DNA of 64,000 bases from Kitasatospora cheerisanensis KCTC 2395 (GTDB lineage Bacteria > Actinomycetota > Actinomycetes > Streptomycetales > Streptomycetaceae): contig NZ_KK853997.1 of assembly GCF_000696185.1 (NCBI RefSeq), forward strand, positions 1,465,483 through 1,529,482. Reading direction: 5' to 3'. Below the pieces are notes generated by a model. That model did not search any database. It was given only the letters and a program-made list of their open reading frames with translations, and had not been told where the DNA came from. Of this stretch, positions 41,518 to 51,410 are shown in pieces. Each line of letters starts with the position of its first letter. Position 1 is the first letter of the stretch. A program made the translations under genes and the position numbers.

Positions 41518-41895
41518 ATGGCGCTGGTCGCAGGAGTGCGCGTCAAGCTGGTGACGGATCTGGTGCTGGGTGACGCCACCGAGGCCTCCGGGGGCGGGGA
41601 GCCGGTGGGCCTCCTGCTGCTGGGGGCGGGCGTCGAGGGCACCGTCGAGCACGTCACCGGGGAGGTGGCGCCGCCCGACGAGGTCCGCGAGTACGAGCGG
41701 CTGCGGGCGCTGCGCGACGACTACGGGCACACCATGCCCGGGGAGAGCCTCAAGCGGCTGGAGGCCGAGATCGCCAAGCTGACCCCGCACTGGGAGGCGT
41801 TCCAGGTGCGGGGGCCACGCTCGTCGGTGCGGGTGCGCTTCGACAACGGGTTCGTGCTGGACGGGGCCGACGAGCAGGTGCTGACGGCCCTCTAG
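41518..41895 (+). CDS. Protein of unknown function, 125 residues
   Basis: Small, acidic soluble protein. It opens with beta-rich sequence ('GVRVKLVTDLVLGD'), has a charged helical centre ('YERLRALRDDYGHTMPG', 'KRLEAEIAKLTPHWEAF') and closes with 'SSVRVRFDNGFVLDGADE'. ATG 41518 follows GGAGGTACGGGAG. No family recognised. Convergent with the minus-strand membrane protein gene. Confidence 0.7.
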   Translation: MALVAGVRVKLVTDLVLGDATEASGGGEPVGLLLLGAGVEGTVEHVTGEVAPPDEVREYERLRALRDDYGHTMPGESLKRLEAEIAKLTPHWEAFQVRGPRSSVRVRFDNGFVLDGADEQVLTAL

Positions 41896-41922
41896 GGCCC
41901 TTCAGCAGCTGCCGGCGGCCTT

Positions 41923-42678
41923 CTAGAAGTGGTCGGGGCCCTCCCAGGCGTACCAGCCGTCGCCCAGCGGGGAGTAACCGGAGGCGCGGGAGGGCGTGCC
42001 GGCCGGGAAGTACGCGTAGCCGTGCGGGGCGAACAGGCCGCTGCCGCCGATCGCGAACTTGACTCCGCCGTCGACGAGTTCGGTTCCGGTGACCCGGTAG
42101 CCGGCCACCCACTCCGGCCCGGCCGCGCCGGTGGCGACGGCGTGCTCGGCCCAGTCGGTGAGCGCCGGGCGGGCCAGCCCGAAGCGGACCTCGGCCAGGT
42201 CGACCTGTGTGGCCGTCAGCACCGTGACGGCCACCAGCAGCGGGCCGACCGCCCAGCGCCAACGGCCGGACGGGTTCCGGCCGTTCCGGGCGGAGACCCA
42301 CGCCTGCCACATCAGCCAGGCGAACGGCAGAAGCAGCAGCATCGACGCCCCGAAGCCGATCAGCCCGACGTCCCCGCCGGGGACGCTCAGGCCCAGCAGG
42401 ATCGCGGCGCAGCCCAGCGCGACGCCGAGCAGCACGCTGGTGCCGGGGCGGCGCGGCCGGCTTGACCTCGTAGTCACCGTCGCACCGACCACCACGACGG
42501 CGATCAGCAGCAGCGGGACCGCCGCCATGACGAGGAACACCGGGAACCCCTGGAACCAGCTGTGCAGCTTCCCGTCCGGCAGCGCCACGAGTGCGGCGAG
42601 CACCGCGCCCGCCAGCAAGGGGCCCCGGTAGCCCTCGAACGAGAGGCGGCGCAGCGCGAGGGCGCGATCATTGATCAT
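41923..42678 (-). CDS. Membrane protein of unknown function, 251 residues
   Basis: Five hydrophobic stretches in the first ~165 residues (near 20-34, 45-67, 80-98, 104-125, 140-158), then a soluble C-terminal domain of about 85 residues ('GLFAPHGYAYFPAGTPSRASGYSPLGDGWYAWEG'), probably outside the cell. Start ATG 42676-42678. No known family. It is read in the same direction as the SpoU methyltransferase, upstream of it. Confidence 0.75.
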   Translation of the reverse strand: MINDRALALRRLSFEGYRGPLLAGAVLAALVALPDGKLHSWFQGFPVFLVMAAVPLLLIAVVVVGATVTTRSSRPRRPGTSVLLGVALGCAAILLGLSVPGGDVGLIGFGASMLLLLPFAWLMWQAWVSARNGRNPSGRWRWAVGPLLVAVTVLTATQVDLAEVRFGLARPALTDWAEHAVATGAAGPEWVAGYRVTGTELVDGGVKFAIGGSGLFAPHGYAYFPAGTPSRASGYSPLGDGWYAWEGPDHF

Positions 42679-42742
42679 GACGCCCTTTCTACCGGAGGAC
42701 GGCCCGCCCCGGTACCCTCAACTTCCTTTGCGGGAGCGGGAC

Positions 42743-43546
42743 TCAGCCGTGGTTCACCGCGTAGAAGGCGATCGCGGCGGCGGCGCCGACGTTCAGCGAG
42801 TCGATGCCGTGCGCCATCGGGATGCGTACCCGCTGGTCGGCGGCGGCGAGCGCCTTCGGGGTGAGACCGTCGCCCTCGGCGCCGAGCATCAGCGCGGCCT
42901 TGTCCAGCAGGTGCGACTTGGCGACCGTGAAGTCCTCGGCGCCGGACGGGGTGAGCGCGAGAAGTTCGAACCCGGCCTCGCGGACCGCGGCGAGCGAGTC
43001 CGGCCACGGGTCAAGACGGGCGTACGGGACGGAGAACACCGCGCCCATCGACGTCTTGACGGCCCGTCGGTACAGCGGGTCGGCGCAGTCCGGGGAGAGC
43101 AGCACGGCGTCCATCCCGAGGGCCGCCGCCGAACGGAAGATCGCGCCCAGGTTGGTGTGGTCCACCAGCCCCTCCAGCACGGCGACCCGCCGGGCCCCGT
43201 CGAGGACCTCGGCCGCGGACGGCAGCGGCTTGCGCTCCATCGACGCGAGAGCGCCGCGGTGCACGTGGTAGCCGGTCACCCGCTCCGCGAGAGCCGGCTC
43301 GACCAGGTGCACGGGCGCGTCGGTCTCCGCGATCACGTCGCCCATCACGCCGAGCCACTTCGCGGTGAGCAGCATCGACCGCATCCGGAAGCCCGCCGCG
43401 AGAGCACGGCGGATCACCTTCTCGCCCTCCGCGATGAACAAGCCCTCGGCCGGTTCGCGCCGACGGCGCAGCTCGACGTCGGTCAGGTCGGTGTAGTCGC
43501 TCAGCCGGGGGTCGGCGGCGTCGGTGACGGTGGATGGCTCAGACAC
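42743..43546 (-). CDS. TrmH/SpoU family RNA 2'-O-methyltransferase
   Basis: 267-residue SPOUT methyltransferase. It has an N-terminal substrate-binding domain (L30e-like, 'FIAEGEKVIRRALAAG'), then the knotted C-terminal domain with motifs 'VLEGLVDHTNLGAIFRSA', 'MLGAEGDGLT' and 'SLNVGAAAAIAFY', which bind S-adenosylmethionine. It modifies a ribose in rRNA or tRNA; the target base cannot be assigned. Start ATG at 43544-43546. Confidence 0.9.
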   Translation of the reverse strand: MSEPSTVTDAADPRLSDYTDLTDVELRRRREPAEGLFIAEGEKVIRRALAAGFRMRSMLLTAKWLGVMGDVIAETDAPVHLVEPALAERVTGYHVHRGALASMERKPLPSAAEVLDGARRVAVLEGLVDHTNLGAIFRSAAALGMDAVLLSPDCADPLYRRAVKTSMGAVFSVPYARLDPWPDSLAAVREAGFELLALTPSGAEDFTVAKSHLLDKAALMLGAEGDGLTPKALAAADQRVRIPMAHGIDSLNVGAAAAIAFYAVNHG

Positions 43547-43723
43547 CGGACGATTTTCGCACGTGGGAGGACCCGACAGGGCTCGTGGGACATGGGGACC
43601 GGAAACGGCGGAACGCTTCGCGCCCTGTTGATCCTCCGCAGACCCGGCCTCGCCGTTCCCCGAGCCCCTGGCGGGGCTCCCGCCGTTCTCCCAACCCCTG
43701 TCGGGCTCCCGCCGCTCCCCGGG

Positions 43724-44962
43724 CTACTCGCCCAGGATGTTGACCACGTCGCCGATGACGATGACCGCCGGGGGCTTGATGCCCTCGGTGCGGACGGTTT
43801 CGCCGATGGTGGCGAGGGTGGCGTCGATGCGGCGCTGGGCGGCGGTGGTGCCCTCCTGGACGACGGCGACGGGGGTGGAGCCGTCGCGGCCGTGGGAGAT
43901 GAGCTCCGCGGCTATCGCGGCGATCTTGTCGACGGCCATCAGCAGGACCAGCGTGCCGGTCATGCCGGCGACGGCCTGCCAGTTGGTGAGGGAGCGCTCG
44001 CCGGGGCCGACGTGGCCGGAGATGACGGTGAACTCGTGGGTGAGGCCGCGGTGGGTGACGGGGATGCCGGCGGCCGCGGGCACGCTGATCGAGGACGAGA
44101 TGCCGGGGACGACGGTGACGGGCACGCCGGCGTCCAGGCAGGCGAGCAGTTCCTCGCCGCCGCGGCCGAACACGTACGGGTCGCCGCCCTTGAGGCGGAC
44201 CACGAACTTGCCGGCCTTGGCGTGGTCGATCAGGGTCTGGTTGATCGCTTCCTGGGCCATGTACCGGCCGTAGGGGATCTTCGAGGCGTCGATCACCTCG
44301 ACGTGCGGCGGGAGTTCGGCGAGCAGTTCGCGCGGGGCGAGCCGGTCGGCGACGACCACGTCCGCGTCGGCGAGGAGGCGGCGGCCGCGCACCGTGATCA
44401 GGTCCGGGTCGCCGGGGCCGCCACCGACCAGGGCGACGCCCGCGCCGCGGGCGCGGTACTGGCGGGCGGCGAGGGAGCCGTCGCGCAGGCCGGCGACGAT
44501 CGAGTCGCGCAGGGCGGCGGAGTGCCGGGGGTCGCCGGTGAGGACGGCGACGGTCGCGCCGGCGTCGTGGCCGGAGGCGGGCGTCCAGGCGGTGGCGGCG
44601 GCGGCGTCGTCGCTGCGGGAGCAGAACACCCGCAGGCGCTCGGCCTCGGCGGACACGGCGGTGTTGACCTCGGGGTCGTCGGTGGCGACCAGCGCGTACC
44701 AGGTGTCGGCGAGGTCGCCGTCCGCGTACGGGCGCCGGTGCCAGGTCAGTTCGCCGGCGTCGGCCATCGCGGAGACGGCGGGGGTGGTGGCCGGGGATAT
44801 CAGGTGGATCTCGGCGCCGGAGGCGATCAGCGCGGGCAGTCGGCGCTGGGCGACCTGGCCGCCGCCGATCACCACGACGCGGCGGCCGGACAGCAGCAGC
44901 CCGACGGGGTACGGGGTGAGGCCCTGGGTGGACGGGTGCGGGTGCGGCGTGAGCGCGGTCAT
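43724..44962 (-). CDS. cobA: Uroporphyrinogen-III C-methyltransferase with precorrin-2 dehydrogenase domain
   Basis: 412-residue CysG-like protein. The N-terminal NAD-binding domain ('RRVVVIGGGQVAQRRLPALIASGA', about 25-150) oxidises precorrin-2, and the C-terminal SUMT domain ('LVGGGPGDPDLITVRG', 'RYMAQEAINQTLI', 'VRLKGGDPYVFGRGGEE', 'VPGISSSISVPAAAGIPVTHRG') makes precorrin-2 from uroporphyrinogen III. Compared with E. coli CysG the domains are similar but shorter overall. Start ATG at 44960-44962. Placed with cobT and cobL, so it feeds cobalamin or siroheme synthesis. Confidence 0.92.
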   Translation of the reverse strand: MTALTPHPHPSTQGLTPYPVGLLLSGRRVVVIGGGQVAQRRLPALIASGAEIHLISPATTPAVSAMADAGELTWHRRPYADGDLADTWYALVATDDPEVNTAVSAEAERLRVFCSRSDDAAAATAWTPASGHDAGATVAVLTGDPRHSAALRDSIVAGLRDGSLAARQYRARGAGVALVGGGPGDPDLITVRGRRLLADADVVVADRLAPRELLAELPPHVEVIDASKIPYGRYMAQEAINQTLIDHAKAGKFVVRLKGGDPYVFGRGGEELLACLDAGVPVTVVPGISSSISVPAAAGIPVTHRGLTHEFTVISGHVGPGERSLTNWQAVAGMTGTLVLLMAVDKIAAIAAELISHGRDGSTPVAVVQEGTTAAQRRIDATLATIGETVRTEGIKPPAVIVIGDVVNILGE

Positions 44963-45087
44963 CGAGGGAGCTCCTGGGTGGGCGGCGGTGCGGGGAGCCC
45001 CGTGGCCGGCGCGCCCTTGAGCCGGCGACGGGCGGCGGCGGACCGCCCCCGCCGCACACGGCGGGGGCGGCTCGCGCCGGTGGTGGA

Positions 45088-48000
45088 TCAGGACTTCTCG
45101 GTGACTCCGGCGGAGTCGAAGGTGGCTACATCGTGCATCGCCCGGGCGGCGCTCTGCACCAGCGGCAGGGCGAGCAGGGCACCGGTGCCCTCGCCGAGCC
45201 GCAGGTCCAGGTCGATCAGCGGGCGCAGGCCGAGCCTGGCGAGCGCGGTCTGGTGACCCGGCTCGGCGGAGCGGTGTCCGGCGATGCAGGCGGCCAGCAC
45301 CTCCGGCGCGATGGCCTTGGCGACCAGCGCGGCCGAGCCGGCGATCACGCCGTCCAGGATGACCGGGGTGCGCAGCGAGGCCGCGCCCAGCAGGAAGCCG
45401 GCGATCGCCGCGTGCTCCAGGCCACCGACGGCGGCGAGCACGCCGATCGGGTCGGCCGGGTCCGGCTTGTGCAGCTCCAGGGCCTGCCGGATCACCTCGA
45501 CCTTGCGGGTGTGGGTGGCGTCGTCGATGCCGGTGCCGCGCCCGGTCACCTCGGCCGGGTCGGTGTCGGTGAACACCGAGATCAGCGCGGCGGACGCGGT
45601 GGTGTTCGCGATGCCCATGTCGCCGGTGATCAGCACCTTGTTGCCGGCCGCGACCAGGTCGCGGGCGGTCTCGATGCCGACCTCGATCGCGCGCACCGCC
45701 TCGTCGCGGCTCATCGCCGGGCCCTGGGTCATGTCGTCGGTGCCGGGCTTGACCTTGCGCGGCAGCAGGCCGGTGGTGCGGCCCTGCTGGATGGCGTCCG
45801 GCAGTTCGGAGGCGACGCCGACGTCGACCACGCACACCTCGGTGCCGACCTGCGCGGCGAAGGCGTTGACCACCGCGCCGCCGGCCAGGAAGTTCCCGAC
45901 CATCTGCGCGGTGACCTCCTGCGGCCACGGCGTCACGCCCTGGGCGTGCACCCCGTGGTCACCGGCGAAGATCGCCACGCAGCCCGGCTCCGGGATCGGC
46001 GGCGGGCACTTGCGGGCCAGCCCGGAGAGCTGCGCCGCGATGATCTCCAGCACGCCGAGCGACCCGGCGGGCTTGGTCATCCGCTTCTGCCGGTCCCACG
46101 CCTCGCCGAGCGCCTTGGCGTCCAGCGGGCGGATGCCGCGCAGCGTGTCGGACAGCAGGTCGTGCGGCTCCTCGCCGGGCAGCGCACGGTTGCCGTACTG
46201 CTCCTCGTGCACCACCCAGGACAGCGGGCGCTTCTTCGCCCAGCCCTGCTGCTGCAGCTCCGGCTCGTCCGGGAACGCGTCCACGAAGCCGACGCACAGG
46301 TAGGCGACGACCTCCAGGTGCTCCGGCAGGCCGAGTTCGCGGACCAGTTCCTCCTCGTCGAAGAAGCTCACCCAGCCGACGCCCAGGCCCTCGGCCCGGG
46401 CCGCCAGCCACAGGTTCTCGACGGCCAGCGCCGCCGAGTACGGGGCCATCTGCGGCTGGGTGTGCCGGCCCAGCGTGTGCCGGCCGCCGCGGGTGCGGTC
46501 GGCGGTCACCACGATGTTGACCGGCGTCTCGAGGATCGCCTCGATCTTGATTTCCTTGAACTGCTTCGCCCGGCCCTTGGGCAGCGAGTCCGCGTACGCC
46601 TCGCGCTGACGCTCCGCCAGCTCGTGCATCTTCCGGCGGGTCTTCGCGGAGCGGATCACCACGAAGTCCCACGGCTGCGAGTAGCCGACGCTGGGCGCGG
46701 TGTGCGCCGCCTCCAGCACCCGGATCAGCACCTCATGCGGAATCGGGTCCGGCCGGAAGCCGTTGCGGACGTCCCGCCGCTCCCGGATCACCTGGTGCAC
46801 GGCCTCCCGCCCCGCGTCGTCGTACCCGGGCGCGGCGGGGCCGCGGTCCTCCTCGGGGACGTCGACGGCCTCGGCGGACTCGGCGGACTCGGGGGCTTCG
46901 GCCTCGGCGGGCTCGGCCTCGGTCTCGGTCGCTTCCGTGGCTTCGCCGGGCTCGGCAGGTGCGACGGCCTCGGCAGCGGGCGCGGCCTCGGGCTGGGGCT
47001 CGGTCTCCGCGACGGGCTCCGTGCTCTCGGCAGCCTCGGTGCCTTCGGGGCCTCGGGCGCCTCGGCGACGGGAGCGGCCTCGGCCTCGACCGCCTGGGCG
47101 GGCTCGGTGGCCTCGGTGGCCTTGGGGGTCTCCGTGGCCTCCGTGGCCTCCGGCGCCTCCGCGTTCTCGGCGGCGGGCTTCTCGGGCTCCAGCAGCGGCA
47201 GTCCGGCGGGCGCGGCGAGGAACGCCGAGATGCGACGGTGCGCGCCCCGGCCGGCCAGCTTCGCGGCCTGCTCGGGGATCGGCTGCGCGGCAGCCTCGGC
47301 GGCCTCCGCGTTCTCGGCAACGGGCGCGGGCTGCTCGGCCGGCACGGCCTGCTCGGCGGGCGCGGCCTCCGGCTGCTCGGCGGACGGAGCGTCAGCAGCG
47401 GGGGCAGCGGCCTCGGGCTGCGCAGCCTCCGACGGAGCGTCAGCCGCCTCGGCGGCGACGGGCTCGGCAATCACGGCCTCGGCCGCCACGGGCTCGACGG
47501 CCGGCACGGCCTCGGGCTGCTCGACCACCGGAGCGTCGGCGGCCGGAGCGTCGGCGGCCGGAGCGTCGGCGGCCGGAGCCTCCGCCGCCTGGGCCTCCGT
47601 CACCGGGGCGTCCGCGACCGGCTCCGCCACCGGGGCCTCCTCGGCCACGGGGGCTTCCACGACGGGTGCATCGACGGCGGCCTGCTCGGCAACCGGGGCT
47701 TCCACGGCCTCCGCCGCAGGAGCCTCGACTGCCGGAGCCTCGACCGCCGGGGCCTCAGCGACCGGAACCTCGACGGCCGGCACCGGCGCGCCCTGGGCCG
47801 CCCCGGCAGCAGCGGCCTCGACGGGCTCCACGAACACGGGCGTCAGGCTCGCGGCGGGCGCGGCCACCACGACCGGCTGCGCCGGAACGGCTTCCGCCGC
47901 CACCGGCTCACCCTCGACGGGCGCGACGGTCGCAGCGGGCTCGGCCACGACGGCCTCGGCCGCGACCGGCTCCGCCGCCACCGGCTCGGCGACGACCGGC

Positions 48001-48845
48001 TCCACGGCGATCGGCTGCGGGGCGGCAACCTCCGCCTCGGCAACGGGCGCTGCGTCGGCGGGCGCCACCGTCTGCACCGGCGCGGCCGGTTCGGTGACGA
48101 CAGCCGCCGCGGCGGCCTCCACCACCTGCGGCTGGACAGGCGCGGGCACCGGCACGGCCTGCACCGCGGTCGGCACGGGCGTGGCCTGCGCCGGCACCGT
48201 CTGCACGGGCGCGGCCTGGACGGGCGCGGCCTGCGCCGGCACGGTCTGGACGGGCGGAGCCTGCACCACGGGCGCGGCCTGCTGCTGCGGCGCCGCCTCG
48301 GCGGGGATCGCGGGCACACCGAAGGCGGGCGTGCCGCCGGGGGTGGACGGGCCGCGGTCGGCGAGCGAGCGGACCGGGACGTGACCGGTCATCAGCGACG
48401 GGTCCGGGATCGGCGGGCCGGCGTGCAGCGGGCGGCGCGGCTGAGGCGCCGTCAGCGGCGGGGCGACGGGCTGCGCCTGCGGGCCGCCCGCGGCGGTCGG
48501 GTCCGCGGCCGTCTCGGCGGTGAGCACCGGCGGGGCGAGCGGGGGCCAGGAGGGCGCGACGGGGTGCCGACGGCCGGCTCGGCGGCCGGGTCGGCGGTGT
48601 CGGCCGCTTCGACGGTGCCGTGCACGGCGTCGCCCCAGGCGGTCTGGGGGGCGGGCATCAGCAGGACGTCGTCCTCCTCGTCGCCGTCGGGCTGGTCGAG
48701 GAAGGTGTACGCGGGGCGCTGTTCGCCGTGCCATCCGGCCGCGGCCGGCGGAAGGGGCGCGCCGAGGTGGTGCTCCGGCAGGGTCCGCCGGGCCCGGGTT
48801 CGGGCGCGAGGGGACCGGCGTTGGGGCGTGGCCGCCGTCGGTCAT
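45088..48845 (-). pseudogene. cobT: BluB-CobT fusion with long Ala/Pro/Val/Glu linker; four frameshifts as read
   Basis: About 1253 residues once repaired. An acidic N-terminus ('YTFLDQPDGDEEDDVLLMP') is followed by about 500 residues made almost only of A, P, V, E, Q and T, then a BluB-type flavin nitroreductase domain from about residue 683 ('RRDVRNGFRPDPIPHEVL', 'APSVGYSQPWDFVV'), then CobT to the end ('RMTKPAGSLGVLE', 'FAGDHGVHAQGVTPWPQEVT', 'GGLEHAAIAGF'). BluB makes dimethylbenzimidazole from FMN; CobT activates it to alpha-ribazole phosphate. Start ATG 48843-48845 with GGAAGGAG. Frames break at G4 runs near 48823, 48810 and 48561, and at 47047-47050; four bases give exactly 1254 codons. 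Confidence 0.85.
47530..47574 (-). repeat. 15-bp tandem repeat, three copies, inside the cobT linker
   Basis: GGAGCGTCGGCGGCC occurs three times without a gap; on the coding strand it encodes AADAP repeated. It is part of a larger low-complexity stretch (about 46860-48330). Confidence 0.85.
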
Positions 48846-49252
48846 GTCAATGCTCCTTCCAGGCCGCTTGCGCGTCCTCGGCGGGTGTCCCGGAGGTCCC
48901 GCCCACTTCGCCGGGGCGGAGCCGCACCGACCCGTCCCTTACTCCATCGGTCGTCACCCACAGGGGTGGCGCGCCATCAGAAACAACGACAGCCCCGGGC
49001 AACCGGCACGACGGCGCGGCCGCTTTCGGACCCTCACGGCATTCTTCCGGGCGGGTGCGCACCACGTCGAATGCCCGCGAAGCGGGCTGTTCGGGTTGCA
49101 GCGCGTCAAATCGGCGGTAATCATGCCGGATCGGACACGGTGCTGCCGTGACGGATTGCGCCCCGGGGGAAAACCCTACCGGCCGCGGCCGGACCGTTCT
49201 CGAAACCCTGTCCGGATGCGACGGGGATCACCGTACCGGCGGGGTCTGACGG
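48846..49252 (-). other. Region between cobL and cobT without a gene
   Basis: 407 bp upstream of cobT on the minus strand. A small hairpin GCCCGC-GAA-GCGGGC is at 49073-49087, and a near-palindrome CACCC-ACA-GGGGTG at about 48955-48968. I looked for a cobalamin riboswitch (B12 box, conserved core) in this direction and did not recognise one. The cobT promoter presumably lies here. Confidence 0.45.
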
Positions 49253-50490
49253 TCAGTCGTGCGGTTCGGCCCAGATCAGCAGGGTGTAGTCGCCGCGCCC
49301 GAAGGAGGGTCCGGCGCCGCTGGTCTGTTCGGCCCGCAGCGGGGCGGACTGGAGCAGCAGGCCGTCGGTGCGGTAGCCGGCGGCGTCGAGGATCTGCCGG
49401 GTCTCACCGGCTTCGGCGAGGCTGCGGGCGACGGCGACGACGCGTTCGGGTTTGCGGGCGACGACGGCTCTGACCATGGCGGGTCCGCCGTGTTCGACGG
49501 CGACGGCGTCGGGTTCGGGGAGGGCGCCGAGGACCTCGGGTCCGGAGCCGGTGGCGGTCTCGATCTCGACGCCGGCCCTGCGGGCGTTGGCGGTGATCCG
49601 GGCGCAGTCGGCGGGTTCGGCTTCGACGGCGACGACGGCGGCGCCGAACCGGGCGGCTTCGACGGCGAGTGCGCCGTCCCCGGCGCCGACGGTCCACAGC
49701 AGGTCGCCGGGGGCGGGTGCGAGGCGGGCCAGCGCCAGCGCGCGGACGTGCGGGGGCAGGGCGCGGGGCGCCGGGTGTCGGCGTCCGCGCCGGCGTACGC
49801 CCGGCTCGGGAGGGCCCAGCCGCGCTGCGCCCCGGGGTGGTCGACGGGTTTGCCGGCCATCCAGCCGGCGGCGGCCTCGGTGGCCGGGACGTTGCCGATG
49901 ACCAGGACGACGGCGGGGTCGCGCCAGTCGTGGTCGGGGACGCGTTCGGAGGTGAGGACGGTGACGTCCTCCTCGGGGGTGCCGAGGGCCTCGCAGACCA
50001 CGAAGGTGCGGGGCACGCCGCGGAGCATCAGGGCGAGTTCGCTGGGGCCGGCGTCGCCGGTGGTGAGGACGGCGACCTTGGGGTGGGCGCGGCAGACGTT
50101 GGCGGCGCGGCGCAGCCGTCCGCCGTGCGCGGAGACCACCTGGGCGTCCTCCCAGGGCATGCCGGCCCGGGCGAAGGCGGCGGCCACCGAGGAGACGGCG
50201 GGCAGCACTTCGAGTTCGAGGCCGTACTCGGGGCGACGCAGGGTGCGCACGACGCCGAAGAATCCGGGGTCGCCCTCGGCGACGACGACGGCGGTGCCGC
50301 GGTGGTCGGCGAGGCGGCGGGCGGCGGCCCGCAGGTCGCCGAGGCCGATGCGTTCGGCGCGTTCGGGGACGGGGAGGGCGGCGAGCTGGTAGCCCGCTCC
50401 GGCGACGAGGGTGGCTGCGGCGAGTGCGCCCGCGGCCGCCTGGGTCAGTGGTGTGCCGTCCCACCCGATGACCGTGATCCGGTCAGCCAT
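49253..50490 (-). pseudogene. cobL: Precorrin-6Y C5,15-methyltransferase (decarboxylating), one frameshift as read
   Basis: CbiE-CbiT fusion of 412 residues once repaired. The N-terminal CbiE-like domain (from ATG 50488-50490: 'ITVIGWDGTPLTQAAAGAL', 'VVVAEGDPGFFGVVRTLRR', 'LPAVSSVAAAFARAG') is in one frame to about 49768. The CbiT-like SAM domain ('GDLLWTVGAGDGALAVEAAR', 'VVAVEAEPADCARI') continues in the next frame to 49253. Adding one base to the G4 run at 49765-49768 gives 413 codons and joins '...RRPRALPPHVRALAL...'. It methylates and decarboxylates precorrin-6Y in aerobic cobalamin synthesis. Upstream partner of cobT on the same strand. Confidence 0.86.
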
Positions 50491-50626
50491 CTGCGGCTGT
50501 TCTCCCTACGCCGTGTTCCGCCCCTGGTGGGTGTGCCGGTGGTGTGCGGTGCCGCCGGCGTTCCCTGGGCAGAGGCTACCGCCTGGCCGGGGTGGTGCGG
50601 AGCAGTGGCGCGCGCCGGGGGCGTGC

Positions 50627-51253
50627 TCAGTGGCGCAGGGCGTGGTGGCGGTCGGCGGGGTGGGCGGGTTCGGGCGGGTCGAGGTCCTCGGGGAGCAGGC
50701 TCCACACGATGAGGTCGGTGTGCTCCTCGGGGCCGGGGCCCCATTCGCCGCCGCGGACGAGGGCGGCGTTGCGCAGGACGCCTTCGCTGATCGCGCCGGT
50801 CTTCTGGGCGACCTGCTGGGCGGCGGTGTTGCCGGCGGCGGTGCGCAGTTCGAGGCGCTGGAAGCCGCGGTCCTCGAACAGCCACTGGGCGGTGCCGAGG
50901 AGGGCCTCGGGGGCGTAGCCCTCGCCGCGGGCCCAGGGGGCGGTGACGTAGCGGACCTCGGTGGCGCGCAACCGCCAGTCGGTGCGGTCGAGTTCGAGGA
51001 GTCCGACCAGGCGCTGGGTGAGGTGTTCGGTGACGGCGAAGACTATGCCTCGTCCGAGCGCGCGCCGTTCGGGGGCCTGACGGCCGATCAGGTCGCGGGC
51101 GTCGGCCTGGGTGTAGGGCCGGGGGTACTCGGTCCAGGTCTGGACGAGTTCGTCGGAGAGCATCGTGGCGAGGCCGGGGGCGTCCTGTTCCTCAAGGGGG
51201 CGCAGCAGCAGCCGTTCGGTGCTGATGGCTGTCTCGGGGAAGTTCGCAACCAT
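50627..51253 (-). CDS. GNAT family N-acetyltransferase (RimJ/RimL-like)
   Basis: 208 residues; RimJ/RimL-type pattern '[21 protein letters not shown]', 'VRYVTAPWARGEGYAPEALLGTAQWLFE', 'LELRTAAGNTAAQQVAQKTG'. The acetyl-CoA loop is WARGEGYA. ATG at 51251-51253 is used because AGGAG is seven bases upstream; longer versions lack this. The Pro/His-rich C-terminus is probably flexible. Substrate unknown. Confidence 0.85.
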   Translation of the reverse strand: MVANFPETAISTERLLLRPLEEQDAPGLATMLSDELVQTWTEYPRPYTQADARDLIGRQAPERRALGRGIVFAVTEHLTQRLVGLLELDRTDWRLRATEVRYVTAPWARGEGYAPEALLGTAQWLFEDRGFQRLELRTAAGNTAAQQVAQKTGAISEGVLRNAALVRGGEWGPGPEEHTDLIVWSLLPEDLDPPEPAHPADRHHALRH

Positions 51254-51346
51254 GCCGTCTCTCCTCGCCGGGTCGTGGACACACCGTACGCCCCGCCCCT
51301 TCGTCGGGCGTGTCAGCGTACCTGTTCCGGACCTCACGGCTCGTCA

Positions 51347-51384
51347 GCACGGTGCCCCCGGAGGGGAGGCCGGGGGCACCGTGC
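51347..51384 (-). terminator. Terminator of metNIQ
   Basis: 15-bp stem (51347-51361 with 51370-51384), 8-base loop, 27 bp beyond the metQ stop. Confidence 0.8.
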
Positions 51385-51410
51385 GGGCCGAGCGTGAGTC
51401 AGCGGGTGGC

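Noticed and set aside
45133-48384. Open frame of 1083 codons on the plus strand, Gly/Leu/Ser-rich
   Set aside because: Antisense to the BluB-CobT gene; its repeats mirror the low-complexity linker.
48847-49065. 72-codon frame on the minus strand before cobT
   Set aside because: No Shine-Dalgarno, no motif and poor third-position bias.
48846-49252. Cobalamin riboswitch upstream of cobT
   Set aside because: Searched for the B12 box and conserved core on the minus strand; none seen. A covariance-model (Rfam RF00174) scan would settle it.
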